NCBI GenBank assembly: GCA_027311485.1 | Contig: DAICYU010000180.1 | Coordinates: forward strand, 1 to 7,770 | Direction of reading: 5' to 3' | DNA: 7,770 bases | DNA from: Acetobacteraceae bacterium | GTDB lineage: Bacteria; Pseudomonadota; Alphaproteobacteria; Acetobacterales; Acetobacteraceae | In this document: piece after piece, positions 6,375 through 7,770 of the stretch | Position numbering within the stretch: the stretch's first letter is position 1 | How the letters are laid out: each line of letters begins with the position of its first letter | Position numbers and translations under genes: made by a program | The notes under the pieces: generated by a model | What the model saw: the letters and a program-made list of their open reading frames with translations, nothing else | What the model was told of the DNA's origin: nothing | Databases searched by the model: none

Positions 6375-7770
6375 CAGCCCTGGCGATGCAGGATAATTTC
6401 GACGCGACGGTTTGCCGCGCGTCCCTGGGGTGTGGTGTTGGGTGCGATCGGGTCGGCATCCGCTCGGCCCTCTGTGGACACACGGGACCTGTCCCCGATC
6501 GAGGCCGCCAGGACGGCGCCGGCCGCCTCGGCGCGGGCCGCGGAAAGCTGGAAGTTGGAGGGGAAGCGCACGGTGCGGATTGGCTGGTTGTCGGTATAGC
6601 CAAGGACCTGCACCGGCCCCGGTTCCTGTTTCAAAGCGGCGCCGATCCGCTGCAGCACGGTGACGGCTTTGCGCAGCACCGTCGCACTGCCGGGGGCGAA
6701 GGAGTCAGCGCCGAGCAGGCGGATGATCGGGGTGGATTGGGTGCCCAGGACCTGCACCATGCCTGCATCGATTTCGGGCTGCAGGAAGCGCGTCAGCCGG
6801 TCCAGCGCACCGGGTTCCGCCGACGGCACCGGGGCGGGCGGCTGGATCGGCGCGGCACGTGCGATCGTCGGCATGGTGACGGGCGGCGTACGTAAGGCCG
6901 CTTCGTAGGCGGTATCGGATGCGGTGTTCAGGTCGAGGCTGAACCAGACGAACACGCCGCCCAGAACAGCCAGGGCGGCGGTGCCCGCAACCCAGAAGGG
7001 TATGCGGCGGGTGGTGGGACGGTATGGTGCTTCAATACCGCGCCACGCCGCGGACAATTCCACCTCCGCCCGCGGACGGACGCTGGCGATGGCGGCGTAC
7101 AGATCCTCCCGCAGGTTATCGACCTCGGCCGGGCCGCGGGGCGACAGGCGGTAGCGGCCCATGAAGCCCAGTGACAGGCAGGCGTACATGATTTCCAGCA
7201 CCGGCAGGAATTTGGCCGGGTTTTCGCGCGCCCGGATCAGGATTTCGAAGAACCGCTCACCGCTGCGGACTTCGTTGTGGAACGTCGAGACCAGTGAGCG
7301 TGCCCCCCAATCCCCGTGGCTGCCCCACGGCGTGTTCAGGACCACATCGTCGAGGCTGGCGCACAAAGCGTAGTGTGTCGGCCGCAGCATATCATCGGCA
7401 ACACCGGCGGCTTTGGCGTCGCTTTCGAACCGGCGCAGCGCCGCGGCGGCACGTTCACGCAGGTCGCCGGAATCCGGCGGCGTCAGGGTGTTGCGCAACC
7501 GGGCCAGAAGCTGCAGCAGCGGCGCGGCGGCCGCCATCAGCGGACCATCCGCGGTCACTGACGGCAACACCGGTTCAACCAGCGGGCGGCGTGAAAACGC
7601 CCGGCCCGCGCCGCGCGGCTGCGTTGCGACCACCGTCGCATTCGATGCCGCGGCCCGGATGGCGGTTGGGGTATTAGTCTGGGTGCCAGTCTGGGTCGCG
7701 ATCTGGGTGGCGTCGGGCGCAGATTTGCCCGGCGCCTGCTGCGCCAGCGGCCGAACGATGGTACGGTCGT
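6374..7770 (-). CDS. tssL: TssL (DotU family) with C-terminal OmpA-like domain, 5'-partial
   Basis: TssL partners TssM in the T6SS inner-membrane complex; versions with an OmpA-like tail can also bind peptidoglycan. The frame is open to the right edge, so the start is outside the window; 464 residues are visible. A GTG at 7633 is not the start: upstream codons encode 'DRTIVRP', the usual motif near the beginning of TssL proteins, so only a few residues are probably missing. Numbered from that GTG, the DotU domain shows 'YALCASLDDVVLNTPWG' (88-104), 'SGERFFE' (124-130) and 'CLSLGFMGRYR' (152-162). One membrane segment lies at about 212-231. The periplasmic OmpA-like domain shows 'GYTDNQPI' (345-352), 'LSAARA' (363-368) and 'NRRVEI' (408-413), carrying the Asp and Arg used for peptidoglycan contact. 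A Pro-rich linker (about 261-275) joins the two. The N-terminal tail has short TQ-rich repeats. The stop lies 12 bp before tssM. Confidence 0.95.
   Translation of the reverse strand, partial: DRTIVRPLAQQAPGKSAPDATQIATQTGTQTNTPTAIRAAASNATVVATQPRGAGRAFSRRPLVEPVLPSVTADGPLMAAAAPLLQLLARLRNTLTPPDSGDLRERAAAALRRFESDAKAAGVADDMLRPTHYALCASLDDVVLNTPWGSHGDWGARSLVSTFHNEVRSGERFFEILIRARENPAKFLPVLEIMYACLSLGFMGRYRLSPRGPAEVDNLREDLYAAIASVRPRAEVELSAAWRGIEAPYRPTTRRIPFWVAGTAALAVLGGVFVWFSLDLNTASDTAYEAALRTPPVTMPTIARAAPIQPPAPVPSAEPGALDRLTRFLQPEIDAGMVQVLGTQSTPIIRLLGADSFAPGSATVLRKAVTVLQRIGAALKQEPGPVQVLGYTDNQPIRTVRFPSNFQLSAARAEAAGAVLAASIGDRSRVSTEGRADADPIAPNTTPQGRAANRRVEIILHRQG
7667..7714 (-). repeat. Four degenerate 12-bp repeats in the tssL N-terminal tail
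   Basis: Four 12-bp units run from 7667 to 7714 on the plus strand (starting TGGGGT, CTGGGT, CTGGGT, CTGGGT). They encode TQTA/TQIA-like tetrapeptides, giving 'TQIATQTGTQTNT' in TssL. The stretch lies in the disordered cytosolic tail between the 'DRTIVRP' motif and the DotU domain. It looks like a low-complexity linker that could vary in copy number between strains without breaking the frame. Confidence 0.6.

Noticed and set aside
3791..6895. Very long plus-strand open frame (1034 codons) opposite tssM and tssL
   Set aside because: It is rich in Arg, Gln and His, has no recognisable domain, and lies opposite two certain genes. Long antisense frames are expected opposite high-GC genes with G/C in third positions.

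Overview
The window is part of a type VI secretion system (T6SS) locus in a high-GC proteobacterium. The set TssL with a C-terminal OmpA-like domain, TssM, a short TagF and a PP2C phosphatase, in that order, and the high-GC codon use suggest an alphaproteobacterium, possibly Acetobacteraceae or Rhodospirillales. That assignment is an inference from gene style only.

The right-hand 6.1 kb is one tightly packed minus-strand operon, transcribed right to left: tssL (its 5' end lies beyond the right edge), tssM, tagF, then a PP2C-type phosphatase (pppA-like). The spacings are 12 bp between tssL and tssM, a 19-bp overlap of tssM and tagF, and an 11-bp overlap of tagF and the phosphatase. TssL and TssM form the inner-membrane complex. 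TagF and the phosphatase are known post-translational brakes on T6SS firing. No kinase (PpkA), Fha, TssJ, baseplate or sheath gene lies in the window.

The left-hand 1.3 kb is on the plus strand, convergent with the operon: hcp (the secreted tube protein), then a 131-bp spacer with two hairpins, then a 186-residue protein. I read the latter as a previously unnamed candidate T6SS cargo with a divergent GIY-YIG nuclease signature (GMY ... YAG ... Arg ... Glu ... Asn). These two genes have visibly lower GC and different codon use than the operon, so they look like an exchangeable hcp-effector cassette.

Between the candidate effector and the phosphatase are about 380 bp with no convincing gene. 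This stretch carries a strong long hairpin (1367-1410) and no recognisable immunity gene. The cassette and this gap are the parts most worth a second look.
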